DNA of 64,000 bases from Sphingomonas sp. LY54 (GTDB lineage Bacteria > Pseudomonadota > Alphaproteobacteria > Sphingomonadales > Sphingomonadaceae): NCBI RefSeq assembly GCF_035594035.1, contig NZ_CP141588.1, positions 2,324,501 to 2,388,500 on the forward strand, given 5' to 3'. Positions within the stretch are counted from its first letter, which is position 1. Each line of letters opens with the position of its first letter. Below are positions 1-8,607 of the stretch, piece after piece. The notes under the pieces are model-generated. The model was not told the origin of the DNA and did not search any database. It worked only from the letters and a program-made list of their open reading frames with translations. The position numbers and the translations under genes are program-made.

Positions 1-2
1 GG

Positions 3-1112
3 GTCTCGACCCAGCCGGTCAAGGCCTTCACGGTCGCATTCCCCGGAAGTGCGATCGATGAGGCGCCTGCCGCCGCGCGGATCGCCGACCATCTTGGCTG
101 CGAGCATATCGTCCTCGCGCTCGATCCGGTCGCCACCGGCGATCTCCTGCCCGCTGTGCAGGCGGCGTTCGACGAGCCTTGCGCCGCCAGTTCGGCCGTG
201 CCGCACTGGCATCTGTCTCGTCTCGCCGGGCAGCATGTGAAGGTCGCGCTCTGCGGCGAGGGCGGGGACGAAGTGTTCGCCGGCTATAAGAGGCAGCGCA
301 ACGCGCTTGCCGCGGCCCGCTGGGCCCCCTGGCTGCGGGCGATCGGCCCTGTCGCCAACGTCATCGAATCGCTGCCGGAAAGCCGCTGGCACAAATGGAA
401 CTACCTTCGCCAGAATGCCCGCCGTTTCCGCCACGCGGCGCAGCTCCGGAACAGCTTCCAGCGCTTCTTCGCCGGAACCCAGATTTCCTCCCGGGCGGTG
501 CGCGCACGCCTGTACGAGCCTGCATTCTTTGCCCGCCAGGAGGGCCCAGCACCCCTCGCCGCTCTCGAACGGGAATATTTCGACCCGGCCGACGCGGCCG
601 GCCTCGACGCGCTTCAGGAGTTCATGCTGGCCGATCTGACCGTGCACATGCCAAGCTCGCTCCTGCATCGCCTCGACCGGGCAAGCATGGCCCACTCGCT
701 CGAGGCGCGCGTGCCTTTCCTCTCGCACGATTTCGTCGACTGGACGATGACGGTGCCTACCGACATGAAGCTGCGCGGCCGGACCGGCAAATATGTGCTG
801 CGCAAGGCGGTGGAGCCCTGGCTGCCGCCGGGCGCGCTGATGAAGCGCAAGCTCGGCTTTCAACTGCCCTTCGCCGACTGGTTCCGCAGTGACTTCAGCG
901 ATTTCGCGCAGGAGGCCTGGGAGGAAAGCGGCGCGGCGGAAAGCGGCTACCTGCAGCGGCGCGTGGTCGACGAGTTGTTTGCCGAACATCGCTTCGGTTT
1001 CGCGAACCACGCCCGCCTCCTCTACGCGATCGCGATGTTCAGCTGCTGGTGGCAACAGAATATGCGCGGGAGCGGAGCCGCGCGGTCGGAGGCGGCGACG
1101 TCGTCATGCTGA
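3..1112 (+). CDS. asnB: asparagine synthase (glutamine-hydrolysing), C-terminal part, 5' truncated by window edge
   Basis: The reading frame is open from the first bases, so the gene starts upstream of the window; 369 residues of the C-terminal synthetase domain are visible. The motif CGEGGDEVFAGYKRQ near base 255 is the conserved segment of the ATP-pyrophosphatase domain that follows the (unseen) SGGLDS loop, and the motif LDRASMAHSLEARVPFLSH near base 670 is typical of class B asparagine synthetases. The enzyme family amidates aspartate, or another carboxylate, using glutamine. The N-terminal glutaminase domain lies outside the window, so whether it makes free asparagine or modifies a polymer or peptide is not decidable. 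The stop codon is embedded in the start of the next gene (ATGCTGA), indicating translational coupling with the GMC oxidoreductase. Orphan copies of this family often sit in exopolysaccharide clusters; that context is inference here. Confidence 0.88.
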   Translation, partial: VSTQPVKAFTVAFPGSAIDEAPAAARIADHLGCEHIVLALDPVATGDLLPAVQAAFDEPCAASSAVPHWHLSRLAGQHVKVALCGEGGDEVFAGYKRQRNALAAARWAPWLRAIGPVANVIESLPESRWHKWNYLRQNARRFRHAAQLRNSFQRFFAGTQISSRAVRARLYEPAFFARQEGPAPLAALEREYFDPADAAGLDALQEFMLADLTVHMPSSLLHRLDRASMAHSLEARVPFLSHDFVDWTMTVPTDMKLRGRTGKYVLRKAVEPWLPPGALMKRKLGFQLPFADWFRSDFSDFAQEAWEESGAAESGYLQRRVVDELFAEHRFGFANHARLLYAIAMFSCWWQQNMRGSGAARSEAATSSC

Positions 1113-2716
1113 TCGACCTCCAGGCCGACCCGGACGCCACGCTCGAGCCCAGCGACGTCTGCATCGTCGGTGCGGGAGCAGCGGGCGTCACGCTGGCGCG
1201 GCGGCTCTCGCAGCGGGGCATTCAGGTCTGCCTTCTGGAAAGCGGCGGCTTCGATTTCGAGCAGGCGACGCAGGATCTCTATCGCGGCGCCAATGTCGGC
1301 ATGCCTTATTACGATCTGGACCAGTCCCGCCTCCGCTTCTTCGGCGGGACGGTGGCGATTTGGGGCGGACGTTGCGCGCAGCTCGACCCGATCGACTTCG
1401 AGCAGCGCGCGTGGGTCCCCTATAGCGGATGGCCGATCACGCATGGCGATCTGGACCCTTATTACCGCCAGGCTCACGACATGCTCGAACTGGGCGAATT
1501 CCATTACCGGGATGATGTCTGGGATGCCCTGGGGACCGCGGGGCCGGGGCTCGATCCGCGCCGGATCGATACCGTCCTGTGGCGGTTCGATGAGGCCGTG
1601 GAGCGCTTCACCGCCGCCCGATCTCGCGATCTGACCGACGCCGCCAACGTCCGGATCGTGCTTCATGCCAATGCCGTGAAGCTGCAGGCGAGCCCCGACG
1701 CGCGCCGGATCGAGCATGTGGAGGTGCGTCCGCTCGGCGGTCCGTCCCGGCAGATCCGTGCGCGGCGCTTCGTGATCGCCTGCGGCGCGATCGAGAATTC
1801 GCGGTTGCTGATCGCCTCTAACGACGTGCAGACTGCGGGGATCGGCAACGACAGGGATCTGGTCGGACGCTTCTTCATGGAGCATCCGTCGGGGCGCCTC
1901 GGCAGGATCGAGACCCATCATGCCTTCGAGCTCTGGGCCGCGTTCCAGAAGCGCTTCATGCGCGAAGGGCCGCCGCTGGCCCCGGCGCTGCGGCTTGGCG
2001 ACGCCACGCAGCGCGAGCGCGCCACGCTCAACAGCATCGCAACCTTGAAGCTGCAGCGCGATCCGTCGCGCGGCGTGGCGCTCGGCAACAGGCTGTATCA
2101 GAGCCTCAAACATTCGATTGCACCGACTAGGAAGGGCCGGGCGCTCGATCATGCCTATCGCGCCATCCGCGCCTGGATTCATCGCGAAGTGCGTCATTCG
2201 ATCGAACATTTCCGCGCACGCACCGGAATGACCGGGCTGTATTTGATGATCCGGGCGGAGCAGGCGCCCAATCCGGAAAGTCGCGTACTCCTTTCCAACG
2301 AGCGCGATGCGCTGGGAAATCGCCGGGCGGACTTGCAGTGGCAGCTGAGCGCGATCGACAAGCACACGGCCAAGGTCATGGCCGAGACGTTCGACCTCGA
2401 ATTGCGGCGCCTGAACAAGGGGTCGGTCGTGCCCAGCGCGTGGCTCGACGAACCCGGGCCGCAATGGCCGGTCGACCCGACGATCGGGAACCACCCGATC
2501 GGCAATTATCACCAGGTCGGCGGCACCAGGATGAGCGCGGAGCCGGCCGCCGGCGTCGTCGACGCGCATTCCCGAGTCCACGGTTATGGCAACCTGTATG
2601 TCGCGGGTAGCTCCGTTTTCGCGACGAGCGGCTGGGCCAATCCGACCCTTACGATTTTTGCCCTGGCGCTCCGCCTGGCCGATCACCTTGCCGCGGAGGG
2701 CCGCCCGGCGTCCTGA
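1106..2716 (+). CDS. GMC-family FAD-dependent oxidoreductase
   Basis: This 536-residue protein starts at the ATG overlapping the asparagine synthase stop. It has an N-terminal dinucleotide-binding motif VGAGAAGVTLARRL (about residues 20-33) followed by an ESGG acidic strand end, as in glucose-methanol-choline oxidoreductases. The C-terminal GMC signature is clear: YHQVGGTRMS near residue 465 and SGWANPTLTIFALALRLADH at the end, carrying the catalytic His and Asn of the family. Such enzymes oxidise an alcohol, often on a sugar, to an aldehyde or ketone with FAD. A GTG at 1049 would add 19 residues with no similarity to the family, so the later start is preferred. The substrate is unknown; coupling to the asparagine synthase gene suggests a common saccharide or secondary-metabolite pathway. 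Confidence 0.85.
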   Translation: MLIDLQADPDATLEPSDVCIVGAGAAGVTLARRLSQRGIQVCLLESGGFDFEQATQDLYRGANVGMPYYDLDQSRLRFFGGTVAIWGGRCAQLDPIDFEQRAWVPYSGWPITHGDLDPYYRQAHDMLELGEFHYRDDVWDALGTAGPGLDPRRIDTVLWRFDEAVERFTAARSRDLTDAANVRIVLHANAVKLQASPDARRIEHVEVRPLGGPSRQIRARRFVIACGAIENSRLLIASNDVQTAGIGNDRDLVGRFFMEHPSGRLGRIETHHAFELWAAFQKRFMREGPPLAPALRLGDATQRERATLNSIATLKLQRDPSRGVALGNRLYQSLKHSIAPTRKGRALDHAYRAIRAWIHREVRHSIEHFRARTGMTGLYLMIRAEQAPNPESRVLLSNERDALGNRRADLQWQLSAIDKHTAKVMAETFDLELRRLNKGSVVPSAWLDEPGPQWPVDPTIGNHPIGNYHQVGGTRMSAEPAAGVVDAHSRVHGYGNLYVAGSSVFATSGWANPTLTIFALALRLADHLAAEGRPAS

Positions 2717-2761
2717 GCGATCGGCTCGGGCGGGGGAGGGGCGGCCCGGATGGCCCGTGCG

Positions 2762-3889
2762 TCAGCCCAGCCAGGAGCGTATCGCTTGGCCGCGCCCGCG
2801 CAGGGCGAGCGCCTGCGCCAGGCGCGCGCCGTGGAAGAGGCAGGAGACGAGGGTCCAGCATGCGACGGCGACGAGCCCCGTGTCGGGCCTGCCCAAGAGG
2901 GTCGCTACGAACAGGATAACCATATTGGGGTTGCGCCGGGCGGTGATCAGCCGGAACCGGGAGTCGAGTTCGCGCCAGACGTGGATGTGCATCCCGAACA
3001 TGCGCATGAAGACGCCTTCGATGACCCGCTGGAGAAGATAGCCGCCGATGATCGCGACCATGACGATCGCGAAGGCATCGGGCGGGAGTGGCCGGCCGTA
3101 AGCGGCGAGTCCGACCCCCCATGCATACCACCAGAAAGGGGGATGTATCTGGTCGATGCCGTGATCGAAGAGATTGCCCCATTTGGACGACGTGATCGTG
3201 CAGCGCGCGAGTTTCCCGTCGACCGTATCCAGCACCATGAAGCCGAGCCCCGCCGCCATGCCCGCCCAATAATGGCCGAGTGCGAACAGGATCGCGGCCA
3301 AAATGCAGAGAAAGGCGCCTGCCATCGTCACCATGTTCGGCGTGATGCCCCATCGGGCCGCGAGGCGCGTCAGCACCAAAGCCCATTCCGGCCAAAGATA
3401 TTTCGTCAGAAGGTCCGTCACGCCCTTATAGGCGCCGTAATAGCTAGCGCGCTCCGCCCGGCGGACGGTGGACGCGTCGAAGGCGAGCGCGAAGGGATGC
3501 TCCCGCTTGCGCAGCTGCTGGTTGACCATGGTGGCGCCGCTCTCATGCGCGATCGCAGTGAGGCCGCAATCGGCTGAGGCCGGCCTTCCGCCCAGCATTG
3601 CGGCCTCGACCGCGGCGCGTTCGCCCGCGCTTCGGCAATGCGCGATCGCCGGAACGCCGCCCACCGTGAGCATCTCTCCGGGGTGCTCGGCAAAGCTGCG
3701 CAGCCAGGCCGGATCGAAAACCATATAGGCACTTACGAGCAGGACGGGAGCGTTTCGATGCGGCCCCGGCTCGATCGGCAGCCCGTACATGTCCGCAATG
3801 CGCCGGACCCGCTCCGCTGGAGGCATTCCCCAGAACAAGGTCTGGTTCTGGCCTACGACCGAAACGGGTAGTTCGATGCTGACTGCCAT
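2762..3889 (-). CDS. CDP-alcohol phosphotransferase with N-terminal extension (paralogue 1)
   Basis: This 375-residue protein carries a complete CDP-alcohol phosphotransferase signature: D221, D224-G225, A228-R229, G238, D242 and D246 with canonical spacing (DxxDGxxAR...GxxxDxxxD), within a polytopic membrane C-terminal half (about residues 150-370). The first 150 residues are not part of the usual small phosphatidyltransferase domain; they contain a segment VLLVSAYMVFDPAWLRSFAE that looks like a degenerate nucleotidyltransferase-type fold. The family moves a phospho-alcohol from a CDP-activated donor onto a hydroxyl or phosphate acceptor at the membrane. A close paralogue with the same extension lies at 39.8-40.9 kb beside two nucleotidyltransferase genes, so this copy may join an alternative headgroup. 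It is convergent with the GMC gene (45 bp gap). Substrate is unknown. Confidence 0.85.
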   Translation of the reverse strand: MAVSIELPVSVVGQNQTLFWGMPPAERVRRIADMYGLPIEPGPHRNAPVLLVSAYMVFDPAWLRSFAEHPGEMLTVGGVPAIAHCRSAGERAAVEAAMLGGRPASADCGLTAIAHESGATMVNQQLRKREHPFALAFDASTVRRAERASYYGAYKGVTDLLTKYLWPEWALVLTRLAARWGITPNMVTMAGAFLCILAAILFALGHYWAGMAAGLGFMVLDTVDGKLARCTITSSKWGNLFDHGIDQIHPPFWWYAWGVGLAAYGRPLPPDAFAIVMVAIIGGYLLQRVIEGVFMRMFGMHIHVWRELDSRFRLITARRNPNMVILFVATLLGRPDTGLVAVACWTLVSCLFHGARLAQALALRGRGQAIRSWLG

Positions 3890-4175
3890 GTAAGCCTACG
3901 CCTCAGAAGCGGAAGATGCCTTGGAGCCGATACGCACCGGGCTGCGGGAGAATGGAGCGAGACGACTCTTTTCCGGATATCCTCGAAGATCGCGATCAGG
4001 GTCCTAGAGCCCACCAGAATCCGAGCACGACGACAGGCGCGGTAAGCCAGGCAGGTCAATCTGCGGGATCATGTAGTGAAAAAGAGCATTTAGCGCAACG
4101 CACGGGGAGGAGCGAGCGCTTGCAGGAGGGCAATATACGTTGGCCAACGAGGCGCTGATCTTATCGAAGCAAATC
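3890..4175. other. intergenic region with no convincing gene
   Basis: This 286-base stretch separates two minus-strand genes. Short open frames exist on both strands (for example 3916-4158 on plus) but lack family features, a convincing ribosome binding site and coherent composition. A 14-base direct repeat (ATCTTATCGAAGCA) occurs at about 4158 and again at about 4173; the second copy overlaps the 3' end of the next gene. The promoter of the phosphotransferase gene must lie here, but no confident -35/-10 pair was picked. Confidence 0.5.
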
Positions 4176-5294
4176 TTATCGAAGCACCGGGGCAGCATCG
4201 ACCAGTCGCACGTCGTGCATCTGGTTAAGATAGGCCTCATAATATCCCTTGTGCGATGCGCCGACGATCGCGAGCAGCCGCATGCCGGGATAGCGCGCCA
4301 GCACGTCGCGGATATTGGCCACCATGCGCAGGTTGCGCGTCTCCCAATAGCCGACATAGCGGCGCCCGAACTGCTGCGGCGACGGCTCGATGAGCGCGGC
4401 GCCGAAGTCGGACCGATAGGCCAGCATCGGCGCGTCGGGGGCGTTGAACGCGCGGTACATGTCGAGGACACCGTCGGGCCGTGCCAGCCCCTGCTCCAGC
4501 CGCGCATTCTCGTCGCGGCGGGCCTGCGTCGCCGGGTTGTCCCACGCGCGCCCGATCGCGTCGGCATGGGCCTTCTGCTCGGCGGGATCGGTGCTGCCTG
4601 CGCTGTCGGCTGAATGATCGTCGACGCTCCAGAGGCGCTCCAATCCCAGCCGGGCCGCGAGCGCGGCGGCCACCAGGCCCGTCTCGTTGCGGCGGTCCTT
4701 GAGCGTGTCCAGCGCGGCAACCAGTTCGTCGTTCAACCCGTCCTCCGCGCGCCGCTCTGCCGGGAGCAGCCGCAGCCACTGCACCAGCGCCGATCCCCGC
4801 TCGCCCGCGGCCAGGAAGACCGCCGCCAGATGCCGCCGCTGCGACGGCGTGGGCGTGGCCGGCCAGGCCGCAAGCAGCCGTTCGGCTTCGGCATTGGCTG
4901 CGGGCACGTCCAACCCGGTGGCGCGCGAAGCGGGCGTGGGATCGGGACAATAATCCTTCACCGTTTCGGCATAGCGCGACGGATAACGGCGCAGGTTGTC
5001 GCACTGGAGGCCGGACAGGTCTTCGGTGGCGATGCCGGTCGGCCGCCACGATGCCAGGCGATCGAGCAATGGCGCCAGCATCTCCGGCGCAAAGCGCTTG
5101 GGCAGGCCCGATAGGTGCGGAGTGCCGAGCACCAGCACTTCGTTGGCCGCCCCCGCCGGCGGACCTTTGAGCGTATCGGGATGAAAGGACGGCCGATAAT
5201 CCTGCGCCTGCGCGCCGCTCGCAGCCAGGAGCAGGCCGCCGATCGCGAGGACGAGCGAGGAGCGCGGCGAAGGGCTGGCAAGGCGGGTCATCAA
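4176..5294 (-). CDS. exported TraB/ChaN-like protein of DUF5694 type
   Basis: This 372-residue protein has a clear Sec signal peptide (SSLVLAIGGLLLAASGAQAQ, cleavage after AQA near residue 30). The mature N-terminus carries NEVLVLGTPHLSG and the C-terminus carries LLAIVGASHKGYYEAYL; together these resemble the split GxxH motifs of the TraB/PrgY/ChaN-like erythromycin-esterase-related fold, as found in the DUF5694 family. A middle alpha-helical part (about residues 130-260) is rich in Ala, Arg and Leu. The protein is probably periplasmic. Members of this fold include metal-dependent hydrolases and haem-binding proteins, but no biochemical role is established for this subfamily to my knowledge, so the function is left open. 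It is flanked by a pseudogene and seems to be a single-gene unit. Confidence 0.7.
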   Translation of the reverse strand: MMTRLASPSPRSSLVLAIGGLLLAASGAQAQDYRPSFHPDTLKGPPAGAANEVLVLGTPHLSGLPKRFAPEMLAPLLDRLASWRPTGIATEDLSGLQCDNLRRYPSRYAETVKDYCPDPTPASRATGLDVPAANAEAERLLAAWPATPTPSQRRHLAAVFLAAGERGSALVQWLRLLPAERRAEDGLNDELVAALDTLKDRRNETGLVAAALAARLGLERLWSVDDHSADSAGSTDPAEQKAHADAIGRAWDNPATQARRDENARLEQGLARPDGVLDMYRAFNAPDAPMLAYRSDFGAALIEPSPQQFGRRYVGYWETRNLRMVANIRDVLARYPGMRLLAIVGASHKGYYEAYLNQMHDVRLVDAAPVLR

Positions 5295-5404
5295 AGCACC
5301 TCCAAAGAATAAGGGGCTTGGCTAGCGCAACTGTACTATTTCAGCAATACACTTCGTTCCCGAGGCGGTCGCGTCCGGATTAAGGCCAAGCCCGCCGTGC
5401 GCCT

Positions 5405-5877
5405 CACCTTTTGGGCTTGGAACGGTGCGTGGCATCGGCCCATTGGCACCGTGTCAGTAAAGTAAGCGGTGGGTATGCGTGCGTAACGAGCGACTGATCC
5501 GGGTCTGCGACGACGATTCCTTGTTGCTCGACCTCCTCGATTATCGGCTGTCCGCGCGCGGCGACCTCGACGGCGACGGCGAAGATGCGCGGCGACGAGG
5601 TTCTGCTCGGCGGCCGCATAGGGGTCGAGGAAGGCGGGATCGCGGGTCAGGACATAGCCGCGCTGCCCGGTCTCGATATCCTGGTGGATCGACAGGATCG
5701 TCTTGAGGTGCTGGCGGATCTGATGGACCTGCTCCACCTCTTGGGCGAGCGCGCGAACATTCGCGAACTCGCGCTCAAGCATCTGGTTGACGATGACCAT
5801 GATGATCGGGATGGAGGCGAGAATGAGCGCCTGGGGATCCGCCGCATCGCAACCGGCGACTGCGTCGCGCCACGCAC
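5405..5877 (-). pseudogene. decayed CHASE3-domain sensor (histidine kinase remnant)
   Basis: On the minus strand one frame reads a membrane segment (LILASIPIIMVIVNQ) followed by a sequence typical of CHASE3 extracellular sensor domains, including HQDIETGQRGYVLTRDP. Upstream this frame is closed by a TGA with no good start codon. Downstream the frame becomes a run of arginines at about base 5595, while the continuation with plausible helical sequence (IFAVAVEVAARGQPIIEEVE) lies in another frame, implying a frameshift. No kinase domain follows. This is best read as the 5' relic of a CHASE3 sensor kinase or chemoreceptor, eroded at both ends. The flanking 5295-5404 and 5878-5998 hold nothing I recognise. 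Confidence 0.6.
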
Positions 5878-5998
5878 CTCAACAAACCGGCCAACGCACC
5901 CTGCCGAGCCTGCTGCTCGACGGGAATCGTCCCGCACCGGCCGGCACCCCTATTTCGATCCTCGATTTTCGCCACCGGCCTTTGCGGAGTGGACACTC

Positions 5999-7429
5999 TT
6001 AGCCGGAGCTGGGCTGGGGTTGCATCCGCGCGAGGCGGCTCGCGCGCGCCCCGTAGAAGAGATAAACGACCACGCCGAGCGCGTTCCACCACAGGAATCG
6101 TTCCTGGGTGACCGTGGGAAGGCTCACAAAGAGGTAGACGCAGCCGACGATCGCGACTGAACCCACGAGCCAGGCGAGCGGCGCCCTGAATGGGCGCGGG
6201 CGCAGCGGGTCACGCAGCCGGAGCAGGAGCAGGCACGCTCCGATCGCGACAAAGGCCAGCAGCGTACCGGCATTCGCAAGTTCGGCGATCTCGCCCAATG
6301 GCAGGAGGCCGGCAATGACCGAAACCGCGCCGGCCGTGAAGATCGTCACCGCGATCGGGGTGCCGGTGCGGCGGCTGACGGCCCCGAGCCGCGCCGGCAG
6401 CAGGCCGTCGCGTGCCATGACGAAGAAGATGCGGCTCTGTCCGTAGAGGAAGGCGAGGATCACTGTCGGCAGCGCCACGATGGCCGCCAGTGCGATGAGC
6501 GTCGCTGCGAGCGGGTGACCGAGCATCCGCAACACATGGGCCAGCGGCTCGTCCGATGCGGCGATCTCGGCGAATGGCAGAGCCCCCACCGCGGCCGCTC
6601 CGACAAGCATATAGGCGATGGTGCACAGGCCCATCGATCCGAGAATGCCGATCTTGAGGTCGCGATCCGGATTCTTGGTCTCTTCGGCAGCAGTCGACAC
6701 CGCATCGAACCCGTAGAAGGCGAAGAATATGATGGCCGCGGCAGCCATCACGCCGCGCGTTGCGCCGCCGGACTCGTGAGCGGCGAAACCATAAGGCATG
6801 AACGGCGTGAAATTGTCAGCGTCGAAGGCCGGCAGAGCCAGTGCGATAAAGGCGATCAGGGCGGTGATCTTCACCGCGACGAGGATCCCGTTCACCGTCG
6901 CGCTCTCGCGCGTGCCAAGCATCAGGAGACCGGCGACCGCCCATAGGATGAGGATCGCAGGCAGGTTGATGATGCCGCCGCCGCCCGGACCGGCCAGCAG
7001 CTCGGGGGGAAGGCCGAATCCGGCGGCGGCGAGAAACCCGCTCAAATAGCCGGACCAGCCGACCGCTACCGCGGCGCACACGACCGAATATTCGAGGATG
7101 AGGCTCCAGCCGACGATCCAGGCGAGACCCTCACCCAGCGTCACATAGCTGTAGGTGTAGGCGCTGCCCGCCGCCGGCATCATCGTGGCGAGTTCCGCGT
7201 AGGCGAGGGCGGCGCACGCGCAAACGAGACCGGCGATGACGAAGGCCAATATGACGGCCGGGCCGGCGCGATCGGCGCCGATGCCGATGAGCGTGTAGAT
7301 TCCGGTCCCGATAATGGCGCCAACCCCGAGCATCACAAGGTGCGGCCAGCCAAGCGTACGGCGAAGCTGCTGCTCGCCGTGATGCTCCATGGTCTGGTCG
7401 AAAGTTTTGCGGCGGGTCAGGAACGACAT
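5999..7429 (-). CDS. APC-superfamily amino acid permease (CAT/YfnA-like)
   Basis: A 476-residue polytopic membrane protein with at least twelve predicted hydrophobic helices. The N-terminal consensus GVGAIIGTGIYTLIG (around residues 36-50) is the unwound TM1 motif of the amino acid-polyamine-organocation superfamily, and PAAGSAYTYSYVTLGE and FFAFYGFDAVSTAAEE are characteristic of the cationic amino acid transporter branch. It would import amino acids across the inner membrane. It lies downstream of the TPR/aldehyde dehydrogenase/amidohydrolase genes on the same strand, separated by 166 bases that contain a strong GC-rich palindrome, so it may have its own transcript. The location suggests that it takes up products of periplasmic peptide cleavage. 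Confidence 0.88.
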   Translation of the reverse strand: MSFLTRRKTFDQTMEHHGEQQLRRTLGWPHLVMLGVGAIIGTGIYTLIGIGADRAGPAVILAFVIAGLVCACAALAYAELATMMPAAGSAYTYSYVTLGEGLAWIVGWSLILEYSVVCAAVAVGWSGYLSGFLAAAGFGLPPELLAGPGGGGIINLPAILILWAVAGLLMLGTRESATVNGILVAVKITALIAFIALALPAFDADNFTPFMPYGFAAHESGGATRGVMAAAAIIFFAFYGFDAVSTAAEETKNPDRDLKIGILGSMGLCTIAYMLVGAAAVGALPFAEIAASDEPLAHVLRMLGHPLAATLIALAAIVALPTVILAFLYGQSRIFFVMARDGLLPARLGAVSRRTGTPIAVTIFTAGAVSVIAGLLPLGEIAELANAGTLLAFVAIGACLLLLRLRDPLRPRPFRAPLAWLVGSVAIVGCVYLFVSLPTVTQERFLWWNALGVVVYLFYGARASRLARMQPQPSSG

Positions 7430-7552
7430 TATGATCCCCTATCGCGAGTGGACCGAGGCCTTTCGTTCCTGCCGTTGCGGACGGGAACGGAAGGAGTCGA
7501 TACAGCCGTGGCTTGAGCGAGACGGAAGCGACGTCGAAACGGCGGCGCTGCC

Positions 7553-7572
7553 GAGGCGGCGATCGCCGCCTC
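7553..7572. terminator. GC-rich perfect palindrome, possible terminator
   Basis: A perfect 20-base inverted repeat GAGGCGGCGATCGCCGCCTC sits 24 bases downstream of the TPR gene stop codon and upstream of the permease gene. There is no T-run on either side, so it is at best a weak or Rho-assisted terminator or a transcript-stabilising hairpin separating the permease from the catabolic operon. Confidence 0.35.
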
Positions 7573-7595
7573 CGGAGACAAGGCTTAGTGTGGCG

Positions 7596-8576
7596 TTACG
7601 GCTTCTCGCCGGGGAACAGCGCGACCCAGTCCGCTTCCGCCTGGATGCGGGCGAAGAAGCCCCAGCTCTCGACGTCGATCGAGCGCTGCAGCCACGGCTT
7701 GGCCTTGTCGGCCTCGCCCTTCAGGATGTAGAAATTGGCGAGGCTGTAGGCGGTCGAGGCCGCCACGCCGTCGGCGGTGGCAAAGGCGCGGCCGCCATCC
7801 TTGTCGTTGAAGAAGCTGTTCGGGTCGCGGTGCCCCTTGAACAGCTGGATACCGTCGAAATAGGTATCCGAACCGCCGTCGGGGTGCACTTCGAACAAGG
7901 TCAGGTCGTAGCTGTCGAGCAGCTCCTGCGCCTCGCGCATATTGCCGCCGCGCGCGAGCGAGAGATATTCCCAATAGGTGTTGGCGGTGCGCGCCTCCAC
8001 ATCCTTGGTGAACATCGCCGCCTCTGCGGATTTCGCGAACCACTTGGCGGCATTGTCGAAATCATGCTTGGCGAAATAAGCCGCGCCGAGGTGGTAGTAG
8101 AGATAATATTGCACCACGTCCGGATCGCCGCGGAAGTAATCCGGACCCGGCTTCTCGCGTTCGAGCGGCTGGCCTTCGTAAAGCTTGGCCGCCTTCAGGC
8201 CGACCGCGATCGACTTGTCGAATTCGCGCAGCGAGAAATGGCGATGCGCGCGATGGCGCAGCAGCTTGGCGGAGTTGGGGAATTTCGCCAGCGCCTTGTC
8301 GTAAACGGCGGCGGATTCCTTGCTGTAGCCCTGGTAGAACAGGATGCGGCCATACCAGGTGGCCGTATCCACCGTCATATTCTTCTCGAAATCCGCCTTG
8401 GCGTCCGCGGCGGCGCGGTCCAGCAGCGCCACCGAAGCCACGCCCACATTGCGGGCAGGTTCGGTGATCATCGGCTTGCCGAGCAGCGAGGTGCCCTGCA
8501 GGCTGCCCTGGGCCGCGGCGGGGCTCGCACACAGCAGCAGGGCAGCGCCCATCCATAATTTCGTCTTGCTCAGCAT
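7596..8576 (-). CDS. exported TPR-repeat protein (paralogue A)
   Basis: This 326-residue protein starts with a Sec signal peptide (LWMGAALLLCASPAAAQG). The mature part is helical with tetratricopeptide-like units: TWYGRILFYQGYSKESAAVY, then FPNSAKLLRHRAHRHFSLRE, then YLYYHLGAAYFAKHDFDNAA and STAYSLANFYILKGEADKAK. It is probably periplasmic and may scaffold a peptide-processing assembly. A second TPR protein at 16.1-17.1 kb shares the same layout (WLGRRLAYAGRFCEAIDVF followed by FPDNYELRRYRARK), so the two are paralogues placed on either side of the catabolic island. It lies 31 bases downstream of the aldehyde dehydrogenase gene and is presumably cotranscribed. Its exact role is unknown. Confidence 0.75.
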   Translation of the reverse strand: MLSKTKLWMGAALLLCASPAAAQGSLQGTSLLGKPMITEPARNVGVASVALLDRAAADAKADFEKNMTVDTATWYGRILFYQGYSKESAAVYDKALAKFPNSAKLLRHRAHRHFSLREFDKSIAVGLKAAKLYEGQPLEREKPGPDYFRGDPDVVQYYLYYHLGAAYFAKHDFDNAAKWFAKSAEAAMFTKDVEARTANTYWEYLSLARGGNMREAQELLDSYDLTLFEVHPDGGSDTYFDGIQLFKGHRDPNSFFNDKDGGRAFATADGVAASTAYSLANFYILKGEADKAKPWLQRSIDVESWGFFARIQAEADWVALFPGEKP

Positions 8577-8607
8577 CCCATAATCCTCCTGCTGTCTTCG
8601 TTTGATC

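Noticed and set aside
1022..2686. A 554-codon antisense frame under the GMC oxidoreductase
   Set aside because: The plus-strand protein has both GMC signatures; the antisense reading has none.
3853..4158. Small genes on either strand between the phosphotransferase and DUF5694-type genes
   Set aside because: Candidate frames of 68-80 codons have Arg-rich composition like other shadows, no Shine-Dalgarno and no recognisable domain.
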